This document shows positions 25,383 through 37,649 of a DNA stretch of 64,000 nucleotides, one piece after another. The stretch's first letter is position 1. Every line of letters starts with the position of its first letter. Position numbers and translations under genes: made by a program. Under the pieces are notes generated by a model. That model ran no database searches. It had not been told where the DNA came from and saw only the letters and a program-made list of their open reading frames with translations. Source of the stretch: Litomosoides sigmodontis. Its lineage: Eukaryota; Nematoda; Chromadorea; Rhabditida; Onchocercidae. The DNA lies in NCBI GenBank assembly GCA_963070105.1, contig OY718805.1, positions 3,902,001 to 3,966,000 on the forward strand, given 5' to 3'.

Positions 25383-27881
25383 TTAAGAGCGCGAACGGCG
25401 TTTGCGATAACTGTCCACACTACGGCTTCGCGAACGACGAGGTGAACGTCCCCTGTAACTATACAAGGATTCGATATCATTTTTGTTTGAAGTACATAAT
25501 ATAAAATGAAATACATGAATTATCAAGCCAACAGAAACACTCTTCAAGCTCGAAATATGAACTTACTATCTCGGCGCTCCTTTGGTTACAGAAAAATCAA
25601 CACGAACGCGCATCCCATCAATGACAGCATCACGAAGATGATCTTTCGCCTGTAAGGACAATATCGACTTGTCACAGTTATTTTTTCGGAATCAGTATTC
25701 TTCACTCGAAAAAAAAAATCATTGGAAAAGTGCTTACTCGTATAGCTTCTTTCGTAGTTTCAAAGTAAACGAAGCCGAAACCACGTGAGCGACCACTGTA
25801 GCGATCGTACACAAGTTGGACCGATTCAATTTCTCCATATTCGCCAAAAATCCGTTTCAGATCGCGCTCAGTTGTATTAAGTGACATGCCAAATACGCCA
25901 AGGCATGAACATGGTTCCGGATTATCACGGCCATCGTTATACCGACTTCGTCTTATCGGCGAATAACGACTGATTCGTCGAGGAGAACGTGAACGACTGC
26001 GTCGACGAGAACGAGAGCGGCGACGAACTGGCGATGACGGTGACCGGCTGAATATGTTTTTAATGCTTTATTATCGGCATCTTGTATTCCGAATTCTACA
26101 ACGTGAGTGATAGAACAACAATATCAAATTTGTGACCTGATACCACTTAGCCTGTGTAGCTTTTGATAGCTGTTAGGAATCCTGAACTAAAGTACTTTCA
26201 TGCAGCTGAAATTGTCCAAGACAGAAGTTGCAGTGAGTTATGCAGAATAAAAAAGTTCTTGAGTTTGAAAGAAGCACTTTTTTACAACAGAACACATGTC
26301 TTCACAAATGCTTGAGAAAAACACACCTCTAAAATGAAAATGTAATGCTTGAAATAGTTTTATTCAGTATCAAACTCTCTGCTCATTCTAAGAGAGTTTT
26401 ACAGCAGGCTAGCAACTTTTCTAAATATTAGCTCGTGAGATGCGGTTGACCCTATGATCTGCGCAGTTCAGCCCCCTCCTCCACCTATCCACCAATAGTC
26501 GATAACAGTCAAAATCTTACAACATCGAGGAAGAGTAGACAAAATTTCATATGATTCAGAACACCCCGAGACTGATACGTTGTTGCAAGTCGGATCAATG
26601 CCATTTTTCGTATCTTCTTCCACTTCCCTTCGTCTAGTTTTATGGCAGTTCCAAATGCACCCGCTTTGTAACTGGCATTGATAGGGATTTTGTGGGCTGA
26701 TAGAAGAAATGAATATCAATTGAAGGTACGGTTCTGAGAAAAAAACCGAAGAGTCGAATAAACCTTATTGAAAGAACGCAAAAAGAATTGCAAACTGAGC
26801 TTTTCAAATGAGTTATATGGTTTTTAACCTTAGAAGTTATTTTGTAAGGCAAGCAGTGGAGATTTTCGGATATGAAAATGTCAATCTTCGCCAAACGGGT
26901 CTACTTTAGAAAATTAGAGCCCAAACTGTCCGTATATTGCCAAACTGTATGTGGAAAGAGGAGTGGAGAAATAGGATTCTAAACGACTAGCGGCATTATA
27001 AATACCACAACTGACTGTCGGTGTGGTGGTGGTAGTGGTGCATTGCACACTGGGTATTTGAGGATGGATGCTGAACTGTACTGATTTGAATTTGAGAGCA
27101 AACTCTGAGCTTGAAACTGTGATGTTCCACTCTGAGCGCTGACAATACTGAACTGCCTGCCTCACTGATTCATTGATTCTGTTTTCATTGAGACTGATTT
27201 TTGAATTCTGTTCGTTCACAGCGTTTCAGCTGTTCTGATTTTCTCACTGCCAAAAGTATCAATTAACAATATAACATTTATGGTTACTTCCTACTCCGTT
27301 CGGCATCTAATACCATCAGTAAAATTGATTATAAGAGTTCCAGTTATCGAGAAAGATAACCATGCAACAGGTGATAAAATCGGTCCGAAATAAAGCCAAA
27401 AAACCTTTTAATTAAGACAGTACCTTCGTCGGCGGTAACGCGAGTCGCGACTGCGCGATCGATATCGTTTTCGTTCCTCGGGAGAACGTGAACGGCGGAC
27501 ACGTCGGTCGTCGCGTGACCTTGAACGAGCACGCGAAGGAGACCTGGATGCTTCGTGTCCACCGGATGATCGTGAAGCAGCTGAACGTTCACGAACTGGT
27601 GATTGAGATAGTGAATGGTGGGACGATGAACGGGGTCGAGAGCCTGAGGGAGATCGAGCGTGGCCATTACTCTTACCTGAGGCCATCGGTGTGCCACTTC
27701 GACTCCGTGAAGCGCTGCGTGCAGGTGGTGATTCACTGCGCTGAAAACAGCAACCTCTTAGCACTTGAACCATAGTTACAGATGCAGTTGCAATTGATCT
27801 CTTTTCTCCAAAAAACGTATTGCGTAATCTTCCCCAAATAGTACGACTAAACTGAGAACTCACATTTCCGTCACTGCTCAT
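25383..27881 (-). CDS. rsp-8: Transformer-2 type SR splicing factor (rsp-8/TRA2 family), complete
   Basis: Nuclear RNA-binding splicing regulator with RS-RRM-RS architecture. Exons 27881-27864, 27740-27424, 26047-25738, 25649-25567, 25458-25383; 267 aa. The N-terminal RS domain (about residues 7-155) is rich in SR/RS dipeptides. The RRM (about 160-236) has RNP2 CLGVFG and RNP1 [10 protein letters not shown], with the TTERDL and [11 protein letters not shown] signatures typical of TRA2. A short C-terminal RS tail ends in RKRRSRS. The start exon encodes only six residues (MSSDGN). The 1.4-kb intron 26048-27423 is far longer than the others; vertebrate and fly Tra2 genes autoregulate through intronic or alternative exons, so regulation here is possible but not shown. 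The name follows the C. elegans homologue. Confidence 0.92.
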
Positions 27882-28400
27882 TTGTCAGTTTGTCTTCTTG
27901 TTAACCTGAAAATTTTGACCAAAACTAGCATATAAAATTGTACAATAATACGTAGTTTACCCGCGCGTAAACTACCGGAAGTAAAACTACCACTCCACGC
28001 GATGGTTCAGTAAGTGTTGAGAATGCAAAAGTATTAAAGACACACAGCTACGATAGAAAATCATAATTAGAGCAAAGAACCGTAATGAAAAAGCTGCAGT
28101 TTATTTAAGCCATGAAATAAGAAGCAAGCGCAACACACCCCCTTACTATCCTACACCACACTGTCGTGAAAATGCGGGTCCTAGCGTCTAACGATGACTC
28201 ATGTCAGCACGTTGTGAAATGTTATATCCCGAACTTGAGGTGATGTATCATGGCAACTAACGAACAGCATGCGATCTCTTTTGGCACTTGTTTTTGCTGT
28301 GGAATTGGAAGTTAATGTCCCCCTTCATGTGAATTCAGTCCCAGTCGTCCACTCGTTTGGAAATTCACTGCAGTTATGACATTGAGCAGCACTGGTCTCG

Positions 28401-28464
28401 CACCTCTTTCCACATCTCGTACCTCTTTCCACGTCTCGTACCTCTTTCCACGTCTCGTACCTCT
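28401..28464. repeat. 19-bp tandem repeat, about 3.3 copies
   Basis: The unit TACCTCTTTCCACGTCTCG (first copy slightly diverged, with CAC and CAT variants) is repeated head to tail. Confidence 0.85.
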
Positions 28465-28628
28465 GGGCAAAAGACGTTAACGAAAACATTGTGCTTCTCT
28501 CCGTCTTAATTTTTACTTTTGCAATGAAGCAATGAGGAGAAGTACAGAAATGTACATGGTGATGGGAAAGGAAAATTACGTTAGATTTCCACTTCGTGCA
28601 GAGGAAATGATTTGGTTCAATCGATATA

Positions 28629-28632
<4 letters not shown>

Positions 28633-28679
<47 letters not shown>
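28633..28679. repeat. (TG)n microsatellite, about 23 units
   Basis: Uninterrupted alternating TG dinucleotides in the intergenic region upstream of the Tra2-like gene. Confidence 0.97.
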
Positions 28680-28680
<1 letters not shown>

Positions 28681-29357
28681 CAATTGTCGTAGAATATTTT
28701 GGCATCGCTCACTCAGTAATTCTGTATTTATAATAACATCAGTCTTATCATCTTATTGTTGACAAATCTGGAAAGGGTCGCCGGAAAGCATTACTGCGAT
28801 TGTGAGGTGGAATTGGAAAGATTGATACTGCTGCGGGGCAGCAACACATGCGCTAAAAGCAGCAAACAAACGACGATGCTGCAACAGCTTGATCGGATTT
28901 TTAAAAATCGAAGCAACACGTATTTCTCAAGCTTGTTTGTGTGGTGCCACCAAACACATTTTCGACCATAAGAAGGTGTATTGGACTGTATAACAGCATA
29001 GTTCTGGTGAAATCGTACTTTGCTTCGGAGGAGACAACTAAGTGTGCAATGATAAACAATAAGCGGAATGGTAACGTAATTTCCAGAAGTATTACAGTTA
29101 CGATAAATAGTAGGAATGAATGGAAATGAGAACAAGATGAACTTGTAAGAACTAAATTTTCTCTTATTGTTTGATACAACAAAATTTGCATTAATTATCA
29201 CCTATAAACATGCTTGTAGTGCCTTTATTGACGTAATCTAGAAAATAAACAAGTAAATGTGAGTTGTATGAGAAGTGAGAGGTCACACAATGAGTAGTTT
29301 TCTTTGTTTGTCGGGAATGCCTAGCTGATCATTGTTAAGGTTACAAGACATTGTGTC

Positions 29358-32300
29358 TTACTCACTGAGACGGATGAACGAATAAGCATTTGCATTATCA
29401 TTAATCACTTGGCATGATTTCTCGTGTTTCTTAAGATAAATTTGACGACGAAAACGCTGTCCACATTTTTTACAATTGTACTGCTCATGCGTAGTGTGCA
29501 ACAGCTCGTGAACACGTTGATCATTCCGTCGTACAAAACGTTTGCCGCATTCGAAGCAAACAAAACTGCAATTGGAATTTGTGAAGCTCCTCCAATTCAA
29601 CGCAACTAATAAAGTAGTAAAATGTGCATGTACATTGCGGTAGGGAGATGAGGGAAGAGAGTGAAAAAATTGTTATTCGATCTTCGAATACAAAATGAGA
29701 GATGAAATGACACAATGGGAATGTTGACCGGAAAAGTAAAGTATTTTCTTGTTATGTAATTTAATACTGTTATCCGTTAATTATATTAAATTATATTAAA
29801 ACCGCGCTGTTACTGCTACCTAACTAACATTATGATCAATTTGTATACATGTGAATCACAGATATGCCTTAAAAATATGCTATAAACTACATTGCATTGC
29901 ATGTTTCATGTTTTAAAAGTTTTGTAAATTTTTATATGAAACTAACGGTCTGTCCTTAGTGTGTTGTGATCGAATATGAGCTGCTAACGCCTGTAAAAAC
30001 CATCGAAAAATAAATTGACAAGAAAAAGTTGTAAAATGTAATTAAAGATTAAATAAAATTTATCCGGAAAATTAGGAGTACGATTGATCACTACGAGAAA
30101 AAGTTTGTGCCTGCACGTGGTAGCACTGAATACGAAAGGATGAGCAAAGAATTAAGAGTGGAATATGCAATATGCAATTTTTGAAAAAAAAAATATGTGA
30201 AACGAAAACTTCTTAACCTTGGAACATTTGAAGCCAGGGTGGGTGCAATCTGGATAGGTGCAATTATATCTCCGATTTGAATGCACCATTATAAGATGAC
30301 GTCGAAGGCCTCCCTGTCGACCAAAACGTGAGCCACATTTATCACATGTATACGGCTTCTCTTGCCTGATAAGAAAAAATTGCAAGAGTGCTATCTATTG
30401 ATAGAGAAGAAAAGAATAACTGATTTATTTTTCTTTTTTATATAGACAGAATATCTGATTCATCCTTTTTCTCACTCACTAGGACGACTCTGAGCAGAAA
30501 AATGCAGACGCAAACGAGAAGTTAAAATAGGAGAGACAAGAAGAAGTAATTCGAAGTGATAAATTATTTGATAAGCCTAGAAGAACTGGCTTTTTCCATA
30601 AGATTGCGTGCTTAATGTGCGGAATGAAAAGGAAGCAGAAAAGGCTATGCCCACTTTTTAAAAGATCACGTGGTATGCTAATAAGAAGAAATTGCAAGAA
30701 TGTTGTCTATTGATAGAGAAGGAAGATAGAACTTATTTTTTCCTTTTTTAAATATTTTTTTTATTTTTATTTTCTTATAGCTTTATATATTTATATTTTC
30801 TACCCTTACGTGGATGAGTGATTCCTGCCTCCCTAATGACTGTACCATGGAAGATTCCTAGCAAAGGTTCAAAAGTAGGTTGATGGAAACTAACAAATGT
30901 TGTATAGAAATATGTTCTTTTAGTTGAGCATTATTTGGAAAAATACGAGTGCACGTGGAGCAACGATGGATTTGAATATTCGGCAAGCGGAAATGCTCCC
31001 GTGCATTGTGTTGTCGAGCTGCCTCAGCATTCCGATAGACCTTCAATTTACAATTCTGCTGTGCAGTAGCAGTACCATGACTTGTAAAAATTTTAATTCC
31101 TCGTTCCTTGCTATCCCTCAGAATCTTTTACACTCCTTTTTTGAACTAATTCCACTGTCAGGTCATTTTTGAATTCAACTTCAATGTCATTGCGTATTTG
31201 TAACTTAAAGAAATTATTCTTATACTTACTGCTTGCAAAATGCATAAAATTGCTGTGATACTACATGGAGTAATATCTAACAAAGATTCAATTTAGGAGG
31301 CTATGATATTTTTTTCGGACTTCTTTCTTGGCTTACTATTAATATAAATGAATGAAAGAGAAATGGCATTCATCACAAATGACTTACTTTCTGACAGGTA
31401 AGACAAACGTAACGTTTGCCACGATTACTGTTCATCTGTTGATTACCAAAATGATAGGTAACGATGTGATACTGAACATTTTGCTTTAGAGTGAAACAAC
31501 GACCACACTGATCACAAATATAACGCTTATCACGAAAACGCTGATAGCGTTTACGTGGGCCATTGGGACTACTCCAGTCATCTAGTCTTTTCACATATAT
31601 TTCCTGCAAGAGAGTACATTTATTTGATCCTAGTAATCAGTCCCTGATATATCTTATGCATCATAACAAATATACTTTCACTAGAATACTTGTTAGTGAG
31701 GGAATAGTGGGAAGATGATTGTACCTCTTGCATTCCTCACAGTAGGATCTCAGGTCAATGATGTTTGTTTTATTTAGTAAGTTTTTAAATGGATTACGAA
31801 ATGTTTTAAAAAAAGGAACTTGAATGCCATCGGTACTGCTGTATTGGTCAACGAATTCACGCCACTCTTCACTGTACGACCCTTGATATAAGTTCTCTAA
31901 AACCTCACCACTGGTCTCGATAACCAGCTCCAAATTAAAATCTACTTTATCAGTGTCCAATTCCAATAGCACATTTTTGAAGTCGCATTTTTCTAAATGA
32001 AGGTAAGACAATTAGTAAGTTTACAAATGTCAATAACAAACGCTCTTCCCAACGTAATTCTTTTCTCCCTCCTCATTTCCTCTTTAACAATTGCGACCAA
32101 TTGAAAAATTACTTTTTATAGCATTTTAGGAGTGACCGTTAAAAAATTCTTGAATCTTACTTAAGGTAACATCCATCGAAATAGTACCCAAAACTTTGTA
32201 ACAAATTTAGGAAACAATCAATGAAACACCACGTATTTCTCTGTTAACTAATAACGATTTTAAGAAAAAAAAAACTTAAAAATGAAGTTGAATAGCAGAA

Positions 32301-33084
32301 GAAATTTGCATACGTTTTTATACATTATGTTTCCTACAATGAAATGCCAACTAAGAGAAGGAGAAATTGGTAAATCATATACATCACTTTTGCACTTTCC
32401 CACCAACTTCGAAATAATTATCAAAAAATGCTTAAAAATCTAATATTTGCTGCAAGTCAGTCGAGTCACGTAGTTTTCAAAAGGCAAATAAAAAACTGGA
32501 AGCAATTCCAATATGATAAGACTTCTTATGGATTCTTCCCAAGTTTCTTACTATGCTAAGTTTCAGTCACAGATAGGTGCATCACTATATTTATAAAAAT
32601 CCGCCATCGCCACTGCTCTTCTGTCTTCTGCTCTCTTTGCACAAGCTTTCACTTTCATTTTTCTTGTAAAAATTTCTTTGAATAAAACTGAACTAAAATG
32701 CAGTAATCATTGTACAGTAATCATTATACAGTAATCATTGTGTGAGAGCTTTCGACGTTATAACCAAATATCTTGTGAACTTTCACGCTGCTCTACAACC
32801 TATTGAAATTCACTGCTAAAAAAATTCTAAACCTAAAAATTTGTAAACTTGAAAGAGATTCATCAACTTTCACTCTTGCAAACTGTCTATTGAGGTCAAG
32901 GAAACGCTGGAAATTTTTAGGGTAAGTGCGTTGATTGCAGGAAATTAGGAGTAGTACCTTTATCACAACATATACAGGTTGGACATTTTGGAAGATTCTC
33001 CGTCCACATAGGATCACGGGAGTTGCCACAATCCTCCTCACGCTCCATTTGAACAGTGTTGATGGTGAAATTAACGACTTCCAT
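29358..33084 (-). CDS. C2H2 zinc-finger protein with seven fingers
   Basis: Probable DNA-binding transcription factor; no orthologue recognised. Exons 33084-32958, 31992-31676, 31603-31388, 31040-30895, 30365-30218, 29990-29947, 29565-29358; 401 aa. The start ATG at 33084 is directly preceded by an in-frame TAA. The N-terminal third has no known domain (an early CPTCICC cluster, then acidic sequence). Fingers in order begin YICDQCGRCF, YVCLTCQKVY, HRCSTCTRIF, YTCDKCGSRF, YNCTYPDCTH (C-x4-C), FVCFECGKRF and YNCKKCGQRF; the last ends ...KKHEKSC and is C2HC. TKDRPF is a canonical inter-finger linker. Finger 2 only keeps its C-x2-C-x12-H-x4-H spacing if acceptor 31041 (TTGAAG) is used rather than an AG 15 nt upstream. 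Confidence 0.88.
30367..30750. repeat. Diverged direct repeat in neighbouring introns of the zinc-finger gene
   Basis: A segment of about 70 bp at 30367-30440 (core TTGCAAGAGTGCTATC, then CTATTGATAGAGAAG) recurs at about 30680-30750 with scattered changes (core TTGCAAGAATGTTGTC, then the same CTATTGATAGAGAAG). Both copies end in T-rich tracts. This looks like a local duplication of the exon-intron boundary region. Confidence 0.75.
32701..32742. repeat. 14-bp tandem repeat, 3 copies
   Basis: CAGTAATCATTGTA occurs three times in a row with one or two substitutions, inside the first intron of the zinc-finger gene. Confidence 0.9.
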
Positions 33085-33980
33085 TTAAATTCATTTAAAA
33101 TTTGCATGTTCAGGTTAATTTTTGTTTCAATAAAAGTGAGTATCAAAGACATTTCAAATTTCATATGCATTTCAGATTATTGAGATCAGTAGAACTTGAA
33201 AAGATTATAAAGTAACGTTGCGTGACGATCCCTTCACGGTACAATGACAGTTCCAAAAAAGTTCGCGTAAGTTAACTATCAGTTTGATTAAAATGAAAAG
33301 GTAGCAAAGTGCATGTAAAATTAAGAAAACCTGCAAATTTTGTTTACAGTCATGAAGGGAGAAAGTTGCGAAAGTGGAGCATGTTGAGATGTATAACGTG
33401 TACCACGCACGTCATTTCTATCCTTACAATCCCAACTTAATGATCCACATTTTTTTGCATAGAATTGTAAGCGTTTCAATACTTGTAACGTAAAGAGAAC
33501 GTGGTTTTGTGCTATATCGTCTGGCGATGAGTGTATGTTTTCTTTTTTTTGATGTGTACGTATGTTTAATTTTTTGATTGGTTGCACTAATAATATTTTT
33601 CACTTATCTATAGTTTCCTTCCCGCTAGATTACCGTGAATTCACTTCGTAAGTGCTAAAATTATCGTAATGTTACCCGTGAAAACCAGTCGCTGTCTTTT
33701 CTATGACCGATTATCACTATCGACACTGTGCGTTGCAACAAATATCATTGCTTTGTACAAATTCAATGAATGAATATCAACCTTAGCACTGATACAGCAG
33801 CATTCTTCAAAAAAAACCGTTCAATTTTAAGAAGAGTTTACTCTCTTTGTTGTATCTTTAGAGCTTCCCTTTTTCCTGCAGTTGGCCTTTGCTAAGTCTT
33901 ATAAAGGGATATTTGATATGATTGGCGCTATGATCTCTTTCAGATCTGGTAATTTGATTTCTGTTTTTACTTTTACGCAG
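33085..33980. other. Divergent intergenic region (zinc-finger and SPOP promoters)
   Basis: Separates the minus-strand zinc-finger start from the plus-strand SPOP-like gene, so it should hold both promoters. A minus-strand 88-codon ORF at 33321-33587 is fairly coding-like, but I found no in-frame splice into the zinc-finger gene. Confidence 0.5.
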
Positions 33981-34061
33981 ACACAGCTGTAAAGCTGAAA
34001 CTATACAGGTTCTTCAAAACGACGGGCGAAGAAGTGGATTTCGGTACAGGAGGTGAGGAAG
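33981..34061 (+). other. Possible 5' exon (UTR or longer N-terminus) of the SPOP-like gene
   Basis: An 81-nt open stretch with acceptor TTTACGCAG and donor GTAGGT. It ends in phase 1, matching the 2-nt entry of the exon at 34406-34575, and the joined frame stays open into MADIAG. It could encode an N-terminal extension, or be 5' UTR reached by trans-splicing at 33980. Confidence 0.4.
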
Positions 34062-34425
34062 GTAGGTTGTTATTTTCTTTCGTATTATTTTGAACTATTA
34101 GCACATGGGTGGGAAATGTTGTATTTATTTCATTTTTAAATCATTTATAAAAGATATGCTTATCAACTGAGCGATCAATTATCCTTACATGAGTTAATTT
34201 AAAACAATAGCAATTATTGTTGCACACCAAAGGGAGAAGTTTAATAAGATTCAGTTCCACTGATCATATTCGTATTTTGTTAATATGTGGGTTACTGATT
34301 GCGGACTTTAATCCCAACTTAATTCACATAAAAACGATAGCACTATTATTGCATAAAATAAATGATAACGGGTGGAGAAAGTTTACTAAATTTAGTCTCT
34401 TTTAGAAGGCTCTAGTGGCCGGGGT

Positions 34426-37400
34426 ATGGCAGATATTGCTGGTCCGCTGCGTCCATCAGATAGTTGGTCAACGACGGAAGTACGTTCATTGCAGCACTCT
34501 CATGTTTGGACCATTCGTGGTTTTTCACAGTGCGAATGTCGATATCTGGAAACATCAGTTAAAATCAAAGAAACGGTTAGCATTTATGAGAATAACATCT
34601 TTCTTTCTGTTAGTACAGTGTAGCGATGAAGTATATAAAATTAAATACAACGAATTACTCAGCTTTGGCTCTGCATCGCTTACATATTTGTGTAATTTCA
34701 GCCGGTACCTACAAATACACTTGATGGGAATCACTTAACATTTCGGATAAGACTACATCCCCAGGGTAACAAAGAATCGAATAAAGATTTTAGCTTTTTC
34801 CAGGTTGGTTGTTAGAGCTGTCTTTCTCGTTGCCATGACTTTAATTCATTATCTTGCACAGCAGCCGTTAAACTGTATCAAACTGTATCAAGTTATTACT
34901 GTTTAAAATGAATACTTACGTCGTGAAAAACTTTTATTGTAGTGTATGTTTAGGTTTTCTGCAATACGAATTCAGCCAAATATCGCGCAAAGTTTTCAGT
35001 ATACAATGCAAAAAATGAAGAAGCCCCCACAACGGTTTACACTGGCACACAACAGGTGGAATTTTTTTTGTCAACTAGTGCAGGTTCAGGGTTTCATTCA
35101 AAAAACATCTGCTCATTCGACATTTTCTTCTAGATTGGTCATAATTTTTTTTAATAATTTTAGCGAAGGATAAAGTAAACAATAGTTGCTGGAATTAATA
35201 GATTTCTGTGCATTTGTCAATTATACTTCAATTTCCAGCTACATGGATATTTCGAGTACATACGTCGCGATGTTTTAGTTAGTCACATACAACCACAGGA
35301 TGAACTGCAGCTTGTCTTAAGTCTTACTATCACTTTTGATACTGTTACTAAAAGTAGCCAGAATCCACGACAGTGCAGCATTCCAGATGCTCGTCCAGCA
35401 GAGGTTACTTAATTCGTGTTTCAAATTAAAATCAAAGTTTCCGAGAACTTTACGCGTCGGAACTACTGTTTTTAAATGCAGCAAAACGCAGTAACCTGCA
35501 TTTCGTTGGATGTTGTATCTTGGAAACATTCAGTTTTATTAGGTTATGCAGCGAGAGATATAGATGTTATGGATATTGCTCATTTTGTAGTATCATGAGA
35601 AGTACTAATTAATACATCCAACTGTACCATATTCCAGATAGCGCGCGATTTGGAAGCAATTTATAAAGAAGGACGTCTTTCCGATTTTACAATAGTTGCC
35701 AGTGGACGCGAATTGCCGGCTCATCAGATAATACTCTCGGCGCGTTCCCCAGTCTTCGCAGCAATGTTAGAGCCACATACAGAGGAAGCTAAAAATAGTC
35801 GCGTTGTCTTTCCTGATATAGATTTTGAGGTTTACAGTTTCTTAACTTCACCTTTATTTGCAGTACACCTTTTCATTTTCCCCTTTTACTCAAGTTGTTG
35901 GACGATTAAGTAATTTTGTGCTAATGACGGTTCGTTACAATCGTCGTTATTCTTCTATTAGGTGTTGGTTTTGCGTTTTTAATTCTCGACGTTTATGTTT
36001 GCTTGCTGAATCCGGTCTAATTATATTCGCTTTCATTTGATTGAATTATTAATTGTTCATTCCAATTAAATAAGCTTTGGGAACTTGTAGAGTTCTTAGA
36101 GTTCCTGCATTCAACCCTTTAGTAATACCTTGACTATATGTCATTAAATCTTGAAAGGATTGTTAGTCGAATCATTTGCTAACAGTGGATTTGTAGGTCA
36201 TGCAAGAGTTGCTGCTTTACATGTACACTGGTCGGTCCCCAAATTTATCTAATATGGCCTTGGATCTTTTAGCAGCAGCGGATCGCTTTCAGCTTCCAGG
36301 TCTTAAAGAGATGGCTGATCAGGTCTATTTTGAATATTTCTACGGCGCATACTTATATGGATGCTGTTGTTTTTTAATCATGATGGTAAAAAAGTCAGCA
36401 TGTTAGAAAATTGATAATCCAACTCAATATTTGTATTGTGCTCCTGCTGCATTAAATCGATTGTAAGATATGTGAAAGGAACTATCGATATCATTTGAGT
36501 TAACATATTTGGGGTAACATTTTGTCTAACTTAGTAATAAAATGATAGCTGAAATGAAGCTTTGAGAAATTTTAAGTTGAATATCAACAATTTGAATTTA
36601 ACTGTTTGATTTTTAAATGCCTTTAAGGTGCTTCGCACTGGACTGATAGTGGAATCTGCTTGCCGTTATTTGGTCTTTGCTGATATGCACAATGCACGGG
36701 AATTGAAATCGGATGCTATCAAGTTCATTGCACAGAACTCATCGTCCATTATTATTGTTTGTTTTTGCTTTTGTCTGAGCGTAGATTTCCAAATTTTTCT
36801 TTTTTCGATAATGGATTTATATTTTCCAACTGTTTATGTATTATGGGCATTTTCTCACTTTCGTATAAAAGTTTCGTGTGGGTATCTTTAACGTAGTCAA
36901 AGAATGATTATTTATTAAAAACTAATGTAGCATTTAGAAGAGATCAAATCTTATACTGGTTTTCTAATGAAGAATTGCTTTCGTTCCATGTCATTTTTTT
37001 AATGCTTCGGTTTATTTCGATATTTAAAATTTAGAAAGAATAGTTCGGCTCCATTTCTTCTTATGTTTTAGTTCCTTTGCTTAAAAAATTCTGTAGAGAC
37101 GTAAGAGACAGTTATGAGTCACAAAAATCATCAATTTTATTAGCGATATTTAGACGGATGGTTGGACAGAATTAGTGAAGGAGCATCCAACTCTAGTTAC
37201 TGAAGTTGTTGCCGCAATATCTAGCAATGATCCTCGCTCACTAAATGCTAGCAGCAGTCCAAGTATGTTTTTGTTTCCTATGTAATAAAATTTGGAACTT
37301 TGATATTGAATTTAAGACTGGTTTTGTGGAATTGAAAAAGTAAGAGATATTCTTAAAGATTTCTTTTCTGATAAAATAAGGTTTGATAATGGCGTTTTTG

Positions 37401-37649
37401 TGGTGGTAATGGCATGCGCTTTCCATACACTGGTGGTGTACTATGATAGCGGATTACTTCTAATAAATATTGAGCCGACTACCATACTGAGTTTCTTTTC
37501 GTAAACTTATGACCGAATTTTAGAGTTCTTGGCGAAAATAATAAGTTCCAATGGACTTTGATAAGATTTTCCCTCCTGTTTTACTTTTCATTTCAGGTTC
37601 ATCATCTGAACCGACGGCGAAGAGGGCTCGCTTGGGTGGAGGAATCTAG
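34426..37649 (+). CDS. SPOP-type MATH-BTB protein (Cullin-3 substrate adaptor)
   Basis: SPOP-family adaptors recruit substrates through the MATH domain to Cullin-3 ubiquitin ligase through the BTB domain. CDS exons 34426-34575, 34702-34803, 34954-35055, 35239-35403, 35638-35829, 36197-36322, 36628-36756, 37154-37262, 37597-37649; 375 aa versus 374 in human SPOP. MATH about residues 20-155 (HSHVWTIRGFS, YRAKFSVYNAK, YFEYIRRDVL). BTB about 180-290 (GRLSDFTIVASGRELPAHQ, ARSPVFAAMLE, YMYTGRSPNLS, DLLAAADRFQLPGLK). Then a BACK-like tail with WTELVKEHPTLV and a basic AKRAR end resembling SPOP's C-terminal nuclear signal. I chose ATG 34426 because it gives the family length. C. elegans has several members (mel-26 and bath genes); I cannot say which one this matches. 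Confidence 0.92.

Larger units (their letters stand above)
27882..29357. other. Intergenic with repeats
   Basis: Separates the start of the Tra2-like gene from the stop of the zinc-finger gene. It contains a 19-bp tandem repeat and a long (TG)n tract (both listed). The long minus-strand ORFs at 28325-28705 and 28791-29201 arise partly from the simple repeat and have no recognisable domain. Confidence 0.5.

Noticed and set aside
27488..27775. 95-codon plus-strand ORF
   Set aside because: Mirror frame of the repetitive Arg/Ser codons of the Tra2-like RS domain.
28325..28705. 126-codon minus-strand ORF with a Thr-His repeat
   Set aside because: Mostly a translation of the (TG)n and 19-bp repeats.
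33321..33587. 88-codon minus-strand ORF upstream of the zinc-finger gene
   Set aside because: Coding-like, but the zinc-finger ATG is preceded by an in-frame TAA and I found no phase-correct splice. It could be a separate short gene, but there is no positive support.
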